Positions 47,449 through 58,786 of a DNA stretch of 64,000 nt are shown here, piece after piece; positions within the stretch are counted from its first letter, which is position 1, and the number at the start of each line of letters is the position of its first letter. This DNA is from Henckelia pumila (taxonomy: Eukaryota; Streptophyta; Magnoliopsida; Lamiales; Gesneriaceae). Location of the stretch: assembly GCF_033568475.1 (NCBI RefSeq), contig NC_133121.1:71514277-71578276 (forward strand), written 5' to 3'. Below the pieces are notes generated by a model. The model saw only the letters and a list, made by a program, of their open reading frames with translations. It did not search any database and was not told where the DNA came from. Made by a program: the position numbers and the translations under genes.

Positions 47449-47462
47449 GGCAAGTGGGAGAT

Positions 47463-49326
47463 TGTAAGAGTGGGTGCCCAGTGAGCCAACTGTGTGGCTA
47501 TGGGCTTTGTTGACTCTTTGTATAAACAATCTTTTGTTTAATATTATTTACACTTTTATGGCAATGACTTTATATTACTTCATATTGTTATATTGTGATA
47601 TACTATTGTTGTTTTGATAAAGACCTTGAATATACTATAGTGTATGTAAGATGTGGTAGAACATGGAGATGTCTATCATGAAATACATCTTATAGTCACT
47701 GTATATTCTAAAACCGTTCCTAGTCGATTGAGCCGTCCGATAATAAGGATAAGGATCGCTCGAGTTTGAGACTAGCATTTGCGATGCGGAGTACCACGTT
47801 TCATTGGTAGGGAACATGGAGATGTTCGAAGCATGCAAATGGATATTCATAGGATGAATAGTCGAACTACCCTATCCGGACTTTCCAAGTGGTTATCACT
47901 TATCGAGTGGATAAAGTCCGCGGTTTTGGTTGTACACCATTAGTCCTTACGACTTGAAACATCATGGAGACTCTATATGCTAGTACTGTGCTTTGACTCG
48001 TTTACCGACTCTGAGGGGGTCATCAGGTGTCGAGATTGGGTACAGTTACGACACATATAGGAGTCAATGCATTGTTGTCAAGGATTCACCACATACTTGC
48101 GAGTGTGGATATCCTATGCGATCTGAGGAGATATTAGTGTGACAAATCTCTGGCCAGAGTACTTGATGTGATTTAAGAAATGGTTTCTTAGTAGCACATG
48201 CGATGTCACTAATTTGATCTTCAAGATGCATTGCATAGTTATCGAATCTTGAGCGACTCTCGATATACCAATGGTTGTTGATTCGATCGGGATATTTGGA
48301 TGAAGGGACCGTACTGTACGTTAACCAAAATCTACTGGTTCTTGTAGGCACTATCAGTGATACCTAGGGAATCATGGGGCGATGTTGCTAGGCGCTTTAC
48401 CATGATTCGTTGGGCAAGTCGGAAAGTGTTGTTCCGAGTCACAAGGAGTTGTGAGCCCACGGCTAGCTGTATCCCTGAACCATTGAGGGTCACACAGTGT
48501 AATGGAGTTTTAATCCCCGTTGAGATAGTTAAATTTAAAGAGTTAAATTTAATGAACTAAGGAGTTGGACTTCTTAAATAAGAGTAAGGGAGTAGGATTT
48601 CCTAAAATGACATAGGGATGGACATTTTTGGAAACCACTGAATTCGGATTCAGGAAAATTTATTTTGACTTTAAAACGTGCAGAAATAGTTTCTGTGCAC
48701 ATTGGTGAAATCGTTTCATCAATCGGAGTCACGATGAATTTTATATTAATTTCTGAACGAGCGGGCTTTGCTTGTCGGGCCCCAGCTTATGACTAATGGG
48801 CCCTAAGGTGTTAGTGGCCTGCATTATAAATAAGTTATTTCAGTACAGAAATTACACACAACAGGTCATTATTTTTGAGAGCAATTTTCGAAAACCCTAC
48901 CCTCTCAAAACCGATCGGCCGTCCCCTCCCTTTGCTCTGCCCGAGAAAATTCCGGTCTGTGATTTTGAATCGCAGTAAGGAATAACGAATCAGATTCGTG
49001 TAATCTCTTCGCAGAAAACTTCTGATAGATTTTCTAGTGCAATCTATCAGAGGGATTAAACCTCTGTTCGTGGACCTGATTGAAGGCGTTCATCGGTTCC
49101 AGGGAGAGACAACAAGAGCAGAATTGTTCTGTTGGTGTCCATTAATCTCGTTGCGAGATTTGAGGTAAAATTTATTTAATTGTTATTTAAATTTTACACA
49201 TACAATAATTCAATCGTTGTATGGTTGATACCCACACCATGGAATCGTTCCATGAGAAAATTTTTAAACTTCCGCTGCACCGGGTATCAATCGTAATTGG
49301 TCTGGGAACTCGCCAGTTTTCCAACA
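47463..49326 (+). repeat. 3' LTR of the copia element
   Basis: It is the same length as the 5' LTR and every stretch compared was identical, including all ORF shadows. The purine tract AAGTGGGAGAT (47452-47462) lies just before it. Confidence 0.95.
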
Positions 49327-49900
49327 ATTGTGACTAAACAGTCAAAGATCAATCAGAAATTTTCCGAATGTCACATCAATTATTTTAGTTTCTTGGATGA
49401 ACAAATGAAGCTTCTGATGCAATCCGTTCCTGATATCAACCAAGAGACTGATGTGATTTGTGTTAATCAATTTGCATGGGAATTTGATCCTGCAACTATA
49501 ATTGAGCCAGATCAATAGGAAATTTTATTTGAGTAATTTTCATGCGAAGAAGAGCCAGAAGTGACAGTGGAGGAGGAATAAATATTCAAGGTGAAATATT
49601 TGACCTCGTCAATGAACTTTACATGAACACCATTAGCAGATTATTTCTTGCCATTGATGTCAACTCCAAAATACTGCATCCTCTATGAGCTTCAACCTAG
49701 ATTCGGAGTCTCCTTCCAAAATAATCAGTTTTTGAAGAGTATTGTTAGACTGACGAGCTTACCATATCAATATCACGTCAAACTTGAGGGCTTAGTAAAT
49801 CAAGACCCATATGTAGAGTTGTATGATTCTTACTATGGGCGGCAATCGCTCTTTGATGGCTGCTACTGGAAAGTCGGGCAATAGACTATAAACTTAACGC

Positions 49901-51142
49901 TAACTGGAAGAAAACTCAGTGTTTTATTTCTTTTATCTTTAATGTTTTTTTATAATTTTTATTATCTTTTGCTAATCCTTCGCCTTACCCGTCGCCTTTA
50001 TATGTGCAGTATGTGGCCCCGATAAGAAAAAGTTGTTGTTGGAGTTTGACAGATGGAGGAAGCGGACGAATCTAAAACCAGGGGAGTGTTATTTTTGTTT
50101 TCATTGTGTTTTTGTTCGTCTTGCATTTGTGTGTTTGTTCTGCATTATGTTCATTATTTCTAAAGAATTGAGGATAATGCTTTGGATAAGTTTGGGAGGT
50201 AGTCTAGTATTTCATTATTGGTGTTGTGTTTGTGTTGCATTCGTAATCGTTTTGTCTATTTGCATCTTTGTCGTTTTTGTAGTTTGTTGCATGTGTTTGA
50301 GTAGGATAATGAATGAGAACCAATGATGATATGAAGTTAGAAAAATGAATTTTTTTTGTGAAAATGTGTTACTCTTGACTTGACATGAGAAACAATAGGT
50401 TGAACCGTGAATATTTTAAGCACTCATGTTAGACCCGTGAATTGTAGCGAAAGGTTTGATGAAGTTTCTGTCTGTTTGATCATTGCACGACAATAGGTGT
50501 TTTGTGGAGCTTAACTGTGTTCTGTGAATTTTGATGAGTTTTTTACATTGCACTTATGATCTTCGGCGCACCAAAATTTTTGAAAAAATTGAAAAAAAAT
50601 AGTTTCGAAAAACTCAACTCCATCCGGTTCTTGGACGAAGGAATTGAAATCCACGTCCAAGAGCAAGTCTGCGGATTCAATGGGGTTAATTCTCCATCCG
50701 AGCTATAGACGAAGGGATTGAAATTCTAATCCTATCAAAGTTATAGCTAAGTTTGCGGGTAATTATTGAGGCTAAAGCAAAACCGGATGTAAAATCCGGA
50801 TGTGTGTAATTAATTATCTCAAGGGAGGTGTGTTTTGTTAAGAGATCATTGGAAGAAATGGACACTTGAGAGTGAAACTTGCACTGATATGTCATAGGTC
50901 GCTAAGCAGTCTTGAAACGGATTCTGTCTAAGTTGAATGTAACTGGAACGACATCACACACACACGTTCACGCTAAACCGAAGGTGTATTATAAACGGTT
51001 GAGAGCATTTGTGTTTTTAAGTTGACATAGAACTTCTCGGAGGCTGTTACTTGCCATGAATCGTTCCTACTTTTGTTTGTTTTTTGTGGTTGTTTGTCAT
51101 ATGTCTTGCTCGAGGGAGAGCAAGATTCAAGTATGGAGGAAT
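49901..51142 (+). other. 3' internal region of copy A, no enzyme genes
   Basis: This T-rich sequence corresponds in reverse to 56512-57880 of copy B. Open frames at 50033-50326 and nearby are low-complexity and are not conserved in the other copy. The end (CTCGAGGGAGAGCAAGATTC, then AAGTATGGAGGAAT) is a purine-rich primer region next to the 3' LTR. Confidence 0.6.
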
Positions 51143-52569
51143 TGATAAGTGCATTTTGTGTGCATTATTTTGTGATATTTTTGTGTCTATTTTGTGTTCA
51201 TTCATATTATTTTATGTTGTTTTTATGTGTTTTATGGTTTGTGTGTGCATTTCACTCTCCGGATTTTATTTGAAAGAAAAATGGAAATAAAGGAATTTTG
51301 AGAGCAAGAATAGAAGAAAAGAAAAGCAAAGAACGAAAAAGAAAAGGAGAAGAAAAAGTAGAGCTGTTGGATAGAGCTACAGCTCTAAAAAACAGCTCTA
51401 CCTTTAGAGAAAGCAAGGAAGCGCTATTGCGCTAAAGAGCAGCGCTACTTTAGCGCTATTGCGCATGACATTGCGCAGCTACACATAGGTTGTGCTGTGA
51501 AAAATTTACGAGCAAAAAAAATATCGCTCGAGCGCACATTTATGTGCTCGAGCGAGCCTGGAAAAAGCGGAAAAAAATAAATTGGGCAGAAGTGTGCTCG
51601 CTCGAGCGCACGTTTATGCGCTCGAGCGAGAGATCGCGATAAAAAAAAACAGAATTTTCGAAAAAAAAACTCTTATTTTGCGGGCTTTATTTTGTGGGCA
51701 TTTCAAGTCATATAAATAGAATATTAGAGAGCATATTTGAGGGGAGATCGCACGACACCAACGGAGAGAACGACGCAAGACGACTAGGATCTTGGGAGAA
51801 GATTTCTATAATTTTTCATCTTATGTTCTTCTTTCTTAATTTTTTTTAATTATTGTTTTCAATTATCAAGTAGTTTTTATTCAACCAAGACGGCATGATT
51901 GGGCCGAACAAATCTATGCAGAAAACTTGGATGTTTGTTTGGGATTTTTCAGATTTGGTTTTATGTTATTGATTATTAGATTTATATCGTCTTGTGAATG
52001 ATCTGGCCAATTGTTTGCTTGCATGTTAATTGATTCCAAGTCAATAGAGGAGAAATTGATTTCGATCACTCTAATAATTAACACAAGGTAAAATTGACTA
52101 GAAATAGTATTCGATTTCATCGTGCTGTTTTAGGTGCAACCTGAATTCTCAAAGTTCCTAATGCATTTGAGTTTGATTAGAATTATGAAAATTAATCCGT
52201 CAATATTTGAATAGGTTTAATTGTTGTAGAAATAGACCTTTAAAAAAGTTAGGAGAATTCACCGTAATTTAAGATTAAATTTGAGTCTTGAATCGGCTAC
52301 ATATTACATGATTTGTTCGGTACCTGCGTATGTCTTAGTTGTCTCAATTTAATTGAATTTATTCTTCTATTTTAAATTATTATTATTTTTAATAATTTAA
52401 TTTTTATTTAATTCATCGCAACCTTTTTTTTATTCTGTCTAGATTAAGCTAAATAATTAATTCTTGAGAATTGACTACAGTCTCTGTGAGATCGATACTT
52501 GGACTCTCTGTCCACTTTACTATTACTTGACCTAGTATACTTGCTAGTAGAGACCGATTTAAGCGGTCA
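51143..52569 (+). repeat. 3' LTR of copy A
   Basis: It is 1,427 bp, starting TGATAAGTGC and ending AAGCGGTCA. It contains two CTCGAG inverted repeats (51525-51555 and 51594-51630), then TATAAATA at 51711-51718, then an AT-rich R/U5. The purine-rich AAGTATGGAGGAAT just before it is the likely plus-strand primer. Confidence 0.88.
51525..51630 (+). promoter_or_regulatory. Two CTCGAGCG inverted repeats upstream of the TATA box
   Basis: Each unit is CGCTCGAGCGCAC, a 5-6 base AT-rich spacer, then the inverse arm (GTGCTCGAGCGAG or TGCGCTCGAGCGAG). They sit about 80-190 bp upstream of TATAAATA at 51711. The same pairs are present in all four LTRs of copies A and B, with mutations. Confidence 0.6.
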
Positions 52570-52574
52570 CGAGG
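52570..52574. repeat. Target-site duplication CGAGG (right) of copy A
   Basis: It is the exact partner of 24478-24482. The plus-strand gypsy LTR resumes after it. Confidence 0.9.
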
Positions 52575-55040
52575 TGCTACAGAGCTTGTAGCGGAGCTAT
52601 GCTTAGGTCAGGATCTTCGACATTAGCAGGCTGACGACGGATACAGGTATAGTCCGAGATCCTAGTTAGTATTATAGAGTATCTATTAGCTTAATTAAGT
52701 CTTTTAGTTCTGAGTAAGTGATATGACATTGTTTTGACTTGTAGTGATGGGCTATAGATGCATGTACATCTGGTCTAGTTTTTGAGGTACAGACGTAATA
52801 TTTGAGATATCTTGGTTGATTATGCACGTTCAATGTGTTGCATGTTTATCTATCATGTTTTATGTGCATATATTATGTCATGATTATTTTTTTACATGCA
52901 TTATCATGTTGAGTCTATACCTTTTTATAGCTTGTGGTGGGGTCTCTCAGCCTCTTATTTCTTAGTGGATGGTTGGACCCGCTAGTACGAGATCAAGTAA
53001 CCTATATCCACAGTATTGTGGTATGTGTGCCACCTCCTGATGCGATGGCACAGCGTGCTACATACCACGAAGCCTTTCTGACTGAGCAGAGTTTGGCCGT
53101 GATAGGTTTCTATTACCCTGTACATTTTCATTCACGCACTCATAGCATGTTTATGATCGTATTATTTGTACTGAACGTTGTCATCTCTCATGTCATCGGT
53201 TGCTTTGTGAACACCCCATTTGATGGGCCAATTGCAAGTTTCACTGAAATTGGACCTGTGCATAGTAGGTGACCAAGTTTTGGATGCATGGGTTATCAGC
53301 AGCTTAGCTTAGGTGGGATTTTTTTATTGTATTCCTTTCTATTTGGGTTGTATAATTATTGTTTTGGGTTCAGTTGTTACCTGTAACACCCCAAAAAAAA
53401 ATTTATTACCGAATTAATTGGCAATTAAAATAATTATTGAGTTGATAAAAGAATTATTGCTGCTAAATGAGTTATGGAGTGTATTTACAAAATACACGTG
53501 TCAATAAGTCAATGAATTTAAATATTTTTGGATATCAAGTAATATTGACATTTTGGAATAATTATTGAGATATTGGAATTAAAATAATTATTTTTGTCAG
53601 ATAATTTAATTTGGAAAGAAATATTTGACCAAGTTGGCCGGTCAAAGTTTTGGATGTTTGGTCGGAGCCTAAGATTTGACTCGATTTATTTATTGGGGAG
53701 TTTGCTGGTCAAAATAAACTATTTCAGATAAATTGTAAAAATGTGTTAAAATTCATATTGGAGTAAATAACACAAGATTTGTGATTTGGACCAGACCGGG
53801 TCATTTTTGGACCAACTTTCTACACGTGATAAGTCATACTCTCTCTCACACACAACACCAAGAACACACACTAGGGCCAACTAGTGATTCACGTAGCCGG
53901 CCATCCAATCGCCGTCGTTGCCATCTATTGACCATTCCATCTTGTAGCTATCATCGAGGCGGTCACATCCATACCAATAATCGTGAGTTTTTATGTCCGT
54001 TTGGTCCAGTTCGAAGCAAAAACTCGACGATCATTGTTCATCATCTTCCTCGCGCATTTTGGCCGGATTTCTGCTCGATTGAGTTGGTTTTTGAGCTGCT
54101 AAATGGTAGTAGGTGATGTTTAGAACCTTTCCTGAGTTTATTGTAGCATTTTTTGTTGGAAAATAGGGTACATCGGAGCTTGAAGATCATCGTCGCCAAA
54201 ATTTTTCAGATCCCGATCGCCTCGGTGGTCCGTTCTGGTCGTGGCCTACTGCGTTGGAATCGTCTCGTCGATCTCTACAACCATGAATTTTGGAGCAGTT
54301 TTGGACATCGCCGCCGAACGCCGCCGTCTTCTCCGTCGAGTCACCGGCCGTCATCGTGTCAACCATTTTTGATCGGTTCGACGTGATAGATCCAAATATC
54401 CAAGTTTCTGGTCGAGATTCGAAATCGTGAAGCGATGAAAACGCAATAAAGTTTGCGATTTATTGGTCAAAGTTTGACCAAAGTTGACCAGGGTTGACTT
54501 TTGACCATTGTGTGATTTTTTGCAGATCAGAAGCTAGTTGAGGATATTTAGAGGCATAAATCACAAGTTTAGGTATTTGAGCTTCCAAAATTGCATAGTT
54601 ATAAGATTCTCGAGTCCCAATATAGCGCAGCCGCAACCGTATAAGTTTTTCGTGCGTTTTAAAAGAAAATGCATGTTATACATTTCCTTGCTCACACATT
54701 TAGATCAATATATTCACTGTTTTGATAATTAAATCGTGTTGTTGCATTTGTATGTGGATATGGTGGCTCAAGTTGTAATCGTCATGCATCATTCACGTTT
54801 TTATGCATTGTGGCTTGGTTTTGAGTGATTTTTTTGCCATGGCTGGGTCTTAGCTGTTGTTCACTGGTTTGGTGGGTGGGTTAGGTCCTTTTGGGCCTTG
54901 GTTTAAGGTTGATTGAGCTAGTGTTGGCTAGGTGAAGAGCTGGATAATTTTAAGGTGGTCTACCTAACGAGCAGCTTGGGCACTGCTCGGGCAGGTGGGT
55001 TGTCCAGGTTATTTTATTTAGGGTCAGGTAATTTATTTAG

Positions 55041-55045
55041 GAGTC
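55041..55045. repeat. Target-site duplication GAGTC (left) of copy B
   Basis: It abuts TGACCACTAA and is repeated exactly at 60272-60276. Confidence 0.9.
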
Positions 55046-56511
55046 TGACCACTAAAATCTGTATCTATTAGCAAGTACACTAGGTCAAGTAATAGTAAAG
55101 TGGACTGAGAGTCCAAGTATCAATCCCACAGGGACTGTAGTCAATTCTCAAGATTTAATTATTTTACTTAATCTAGACAAAATCATAAAGAACAATTTTA
55201 TTTTAATAAAATAAGAATTTAAAATAAAAAACAGCTTAAGAAATAAGAATTAAAATAGTTGAAATAAAAATTTAATTAAAACGAGACAACCAAGTCACAA
55301 GCAGGTACCGAACAAATCATGTAACATGTAGCCGATTCAGGACTCATATTTAATCTTAAATTACAGTGAATTCTCCTAACTTGTTTAAAGGTATATTTCT
55401 AAACAATTATACCTATTCAAATATTGACGGATTAATTTTCATAATTCTAATCAAACTCAAATGCATTAGGAACTATGAGAATTTAGTTTGTACCTAAAAT
55501 CGCACGATGAAATCGAATACTATATCTAGTCAATTTTACCTCATGTTAATTATTAGAGTGATTGAAATCAGTTCCTCCTCTGTTGACTTGGAATCAATTA
55601 ACATGCAAGAAAATAATTGGCCAGATCATTCACAAGACAGATATAAATCTAATAATCAATAACATAAAACAAAATCTGAAAAATCCCAAACAAACATCCA
55701 ACTTTTCTACATAGATTTGTTCGGACCAATCACGCCATCTTGGTTGAATAAAAACTACTCAATAATTGAAAACAATAATTCAATAAAAAGATTAATAATT
55801 AAAAGAGAAAGGAAGAAAAAACTCTGAAGAAGATGGAGTAGATATCCAATGTCCAAGCCTCCGCCTAGCCTTCTCCTTCTATCTCATGCGTCCAATCCCC
55901 AAAATCTGCTCTTTTATGTACTATTTATATGGTGTTAAAAATCCCACAAAATAAAGCCCGCAAAATAAGAGATTTAATTTCCAAAATTCTGATTTTTTTC
56001 CAGATCGCGATCTCTTGCTCGAGCGCACAAATGTTGCACTCTAGCGAGCAATTTTCTGCCCATATTCTTTTCCGCATTCTCCAGGCTCACTCGAGCGCAT
56101 AAAACACGCGCTCGAGCGGGATGTTTTCTGCTCCGATTTTTCTCACAACACAGACCAAGCGCGCAGCGATAGTTTGAAGCGCTTCTTCTAGGAGCTCTTC
56201 TTTAGCGATATATCGCTTCCTTTCTCCTCCTAGATCTGTAGTTTAGAGCTGTTCGTTAGAGCTGTTCGATAGCAGCTCTACTTCTTTCTTTACTCTTTAG
56301 CACTTCAATCTCTTCTTTCTTTTCTTTTCTTTTCTCTTTTCTTTTATTGCCCTCAAAACTCTTTTAATTTCCATTTTTTTTACAAATAAAATCCGGAGAA
56401 TGAAATGCATATAAATGCAATAAAATACATAAAAACACACAAAACAATATGAATGCACACAAAATAGACATAAAATTATCACGCAATAATGCATACAAAA
56501 TTCACTTATCA
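55046..56511 (-). repeat. 3' LTR of copy B
   Basis: In plus orientation it runs TGACC...CACTTATCA. It carries the CTCGAG inverted repeats (about 56010-56125) and matches 51143-52569 in reverse. Confidence 0.88.
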
Positions 56512-57900
56512 ACACCTCCATACTTAAATTTTACTCGCCCTCGAGCAAGACATATGACAAACAACCACAAAACACAAACAAAAGTAGGAACGATACATGG
56601 AAAGTAAAAACCTCCGAGAAGTTCTATGCCAACATAAAAACACGAATTCTCTCAACCTTTCATAATACACCTTTGGTTTAGCGGGTAAACGTGTGTGTGT
56701 GCGATGTCATTCCAGTTACATGAAACTTAGACAGAATAAGTTTCAATAATTCTTAGCAACCTATGACATATCAGTGCAAGTTTCCCTTTCAAGTGTCCAT
56801 TTCTTCCAATTATCTCTTAACAAAACACACCTCACTTGAGATAATTAATTACACACCTCCGGATTTTACACCCGATTTTGCTTTAACCCCAATAATTACC
56901 CGCAAACTTAGCTATAACTTTGATAGGATTAGAATTTTAATCCCCTTGTCTATAGCCCGGATGGAGCATTAACCCCATTGAATCCGCAGACTTATTCTTG
57001 GAAGTGGTAATTAGGATTTCAATTTCTTCGTCCAAGACCCGGATGAAGTTGAGTTTTTAAAAATATTTTTTTTTCAATTTTTTCAAATATTTTGGTGCAC
57101 CCAAGATCATAAGTGCAATGTAAAAGACTCATCAAAATTCACAGAACACAGTTAAGCTCCACGAAACACCTATTGTCGTACAATGATCAAACAGACAGAA
57201 ACTTCATCAAATCTTTTGCTACAATTAACGGGTCTAAATGGGTGCTTAAAAATATTCACGGGTCAACCTACAGTTTCTCATTACAAGTCAAGAACAAAAA
57301 CAAAATATTTTTCACAAAATTCAAAACTTCATATCATCATCGGCTCTCAATTATCATCCTAATCAACACTCATGTAGACAACTAAAACATGACAGATGCA
57401 ACACTAACATGACAAACACTGAAATAAACTAGTATACCCCCTATACTTATTCAAAACATTGCCCTCAATGCTTCAAAACAATGAACAGAATGCATATACA
57501 AACACACATATGCAAGACGATCAAAACACAAGAAACAAAATAAAAATAACACTCCTCTGGTCTGTGATTCGTCCTCTTCCTCTATCTAAAAAACTCCAAC
57601 AACAACTTTTCTTTTTGGGGCCAAATATTGCACATATGAAGGCGACGGGTAAAGCGGTGGATTAGCAAAAGATAATCAAAATATAAAAAAACATTAAAAA
57701 TAAAAGAAATAAAACACTGGGTTGTCTCCCAGTCAGCGCCAAATTTAGAGTCTATAGCCGGATTATATAGTAGCAACTATCAAAGAGCGGCTGCCGCCCA
57801 TAGTAAAAATCATACGACTCTACATATGGGTCTTGATTTTCAACGCCCTCAAGCTTGGCGTGATATTGATTTTGTAAGCTCATCGGTCCAACAATACTCT
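56512..57900 (-). other. 3' internal region of copy B, no gene recognised
   Basis: It corresponds in reverse to 49720-51142 of copy A. It is AT-rich with no conserved open frame and holds no enzyme motif. The copies agree mainly in a stretch near 56680-57060, which may be structural or regulatory. Confidence 0.55.
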
Positions 57901-58660
57901 TCATGAACTTTTCTTTTGAAAGGAGAATCCGAATCTAGGCTGAAGCTTATAGAGGATGGAATATTGTGGAGTTGGCGTCAATGGCAAGAAAAGATCTTCT
58001 AATGGTGTGCATGTAAAGACCATTGACGAGGCCAAATCCTTTGACTTGTATATTTCTTCCTCCTCCACTGTCACTTTTGGCTCATCTTCGCATTCAAATT
58101 CCTCAAATAAAATTTCCTCTTGATCTGGCTCAATTACGTCATTTTCTTGATAGATCTCAGAAACAGGTTCTATAATAAGCGCAATTTGTTCATCCAAAAG
58201 ACTCAAGGAGTTGATGTGGCTTTCTAAGAACTTATTTATCCCTGTCTGTTGTCGCACAATGTTCACCAATTGATCCACATAATCTTCAGAACGTCCTATA
58301 CACTCTTCTTGAAGCTCAAATGGTTGGTTCGCAAAACTTTTGGAGTTGAATTCTGGAGCATATTGGTGACTCCAACCCTGCAGTGAAGGATCACAATGTC
58401 AATGGTAGTCAAAATCTGTCATATCATTTAAAAAGTGCATAGCACTGTCGTAATCTATACTGAACAAGTGACTGTCAGTGGCCAAAGCTCCATAATCTAC
58501 CCAACTTCTTGTTATCTCATCCAATCCACCATAAAAATTCTGCACTAGAGTGTAGTTTGAAAAATCATGGCATCGAAATTTGTTCGCCAAATCATTGAAT
58601 CACCCCCAAGCAGCATATAAAGGCTCCGAGTATTGTTGGCTAAACCTTGTGAACAACTGT
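57901..58660 (-). pseudogene. Gag-like ORF of copy B with two internal stops
   Basis: From MDHRQLFTRFSQQYSEPL (58670) the minus frame meets TGA just after YAAWG, then continues FNDLANKFRC, LVQNFYGGLDEITRSWVDYG to DFDYH. A TGA at 58399-58401 follows, and then the same frame goes on through ...FLESHINSLSLLDEQ, an acidic stretch and YSILYKLQPRFGFSFQ, ending at 57901. The first part resembles Athila-type gag (the FYGGL..TR..VD pattern). The second TGA also occurs in copy A. No zinc knuckle is seen. It would have served as capsid in an ancestor; the present copy is broken. Confidence 0.65.
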
Positions 58661-58762
58661 CGATGATCCATCTCCAAGTACTTAAAATTAAGAATTAAAC
58701 AATGCAAGAAATAAAAATGTCTAGTCTCAAAAAAATAATCTATCCTAATATTAACTAAACAG

Positions 58763-58780
58763 TCCCCGGCAGCGGCGCCA
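58763..58780 (-). other. Primer binding site, tRNA-Asp type (copy B)
   Basis: The complement reads TGGCGCCGCTGCCGGGGA, one base from the aspartate tRNA complement, a few bases inside the 5' LTR. Confidence 0.85.
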
Positions 58781-58786
58781 AAAACT

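Larger units (their letters stand above)
39702..49326 (+). mobile_element. Complete Ty1/copia retrotransposon, likely recently inserted
   Basis: This is a 9,625 bp element with two 1,864 bp LTRs in which I found no difference by eye, an exact ATTGT duplication, a tRNA-Met primer site, an uninterrupted gag-pol frame and a purine tract (47452-47462). The reading order protease, integrase, RT, RNase H marks it as copia. The long LTRs fit lineages such as Angela or TAR, but I could not assign one. A 1.97 kb leader between LTR and gag holds a GC-rich hairpin array, AT-rich repeats and a repeated GGCTCATATTATTGGG motif. With both LTRs alike and the ORF intact, it may still be active. Confidence 0.95.
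39308..49900 (+). pseudogene. Broken gag-like region of copy A, split by a copia element
   Basis: From about 39308 the plus strand matches, with stops and shifts, the gag region of copy B: SEPFYASWGRFNDLVNKFRC, a LVQ..(F)YGGLDE-like part, then DRFRLP or DFDYH near 39550. It resumes at 49327 with FSECHINYFSFLDEQMK, an EEEPEVTVEEE block, LPLMSTPKYC and YELQPRFGVSFQ. The early part resembles an Athila-type gag domain; the acidic later part is unrecognised. No enzyme domain follows. This copy is not translatable. Confidence 0.65.
24483..52569 (+). mobile_element. Non-autonomous gypsy-like LTR element, copy A
   Basis: It is bounded by CGAGG. The 5' LTR spans 24483-39148 and is about 1.41 kb once the CACTA at 24870-38125 is removed. 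The 3' LTR is 51143-52569. After the 5' LTR comes a site matching tRNA-Asp (39155-39170), then a broken gag-like region that continues beyond the copia insertion (39702-49326). No protease, reverse transcriptase or integrase is present in the remaining ~2.4 kb of internal sequence. Asp-tRNA priming is typical of Athila/Tat-type gypsy elements, so a member of that group is the likely enzyme donor (inference). Its relative, copy B, lies at 55046-60271. Confidence 0.88.
23921..53381 (+). mobile_element. Gypsy LTR (plus strand) split by copy A and truncated at right by another insertion
   Basis: Left part 23921-24482 starts TATAGCAACCC (a decayed TGTAG start). It matches the 2754-10329 LTR in the ATGTTTA...AAACATGATTAA and CGGAGTG blocks and carries the palindrome array and TATA box. 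Right part 52575-53381 continues with the CTATTAGCTTAATTAAG, GAACACCCCATTTGATGGG and GTAGGTGACC blocks. Together they make about 1.37 kb. Roughly the last 100 bp are missing because another LTR starts at 53382. The open frame at 52934-53272 is LTR sequence, not a gene. Confidence 0.7.

Noticed and set aside
50033..50326. 97-aa hydrophobic ORF that could be a membrane protein
   Set aside because: It is T-rich internal sequence of a non-autonomous LTR element. Copy B has no matching open frame.
52934..53272. 112-aa ORF on the plus strand
   Set aside because: It lies inside the right part of a gypsy LTR and includes its conserved CACCCCATT block. There is no protein signature.
53781..54386. Two consecutive ORFs of 111 and 77 aa
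   Set aside because: They are leader-like sequence of the LTR starting at 53382. Composition is low in coding character and the frames are unrelated.
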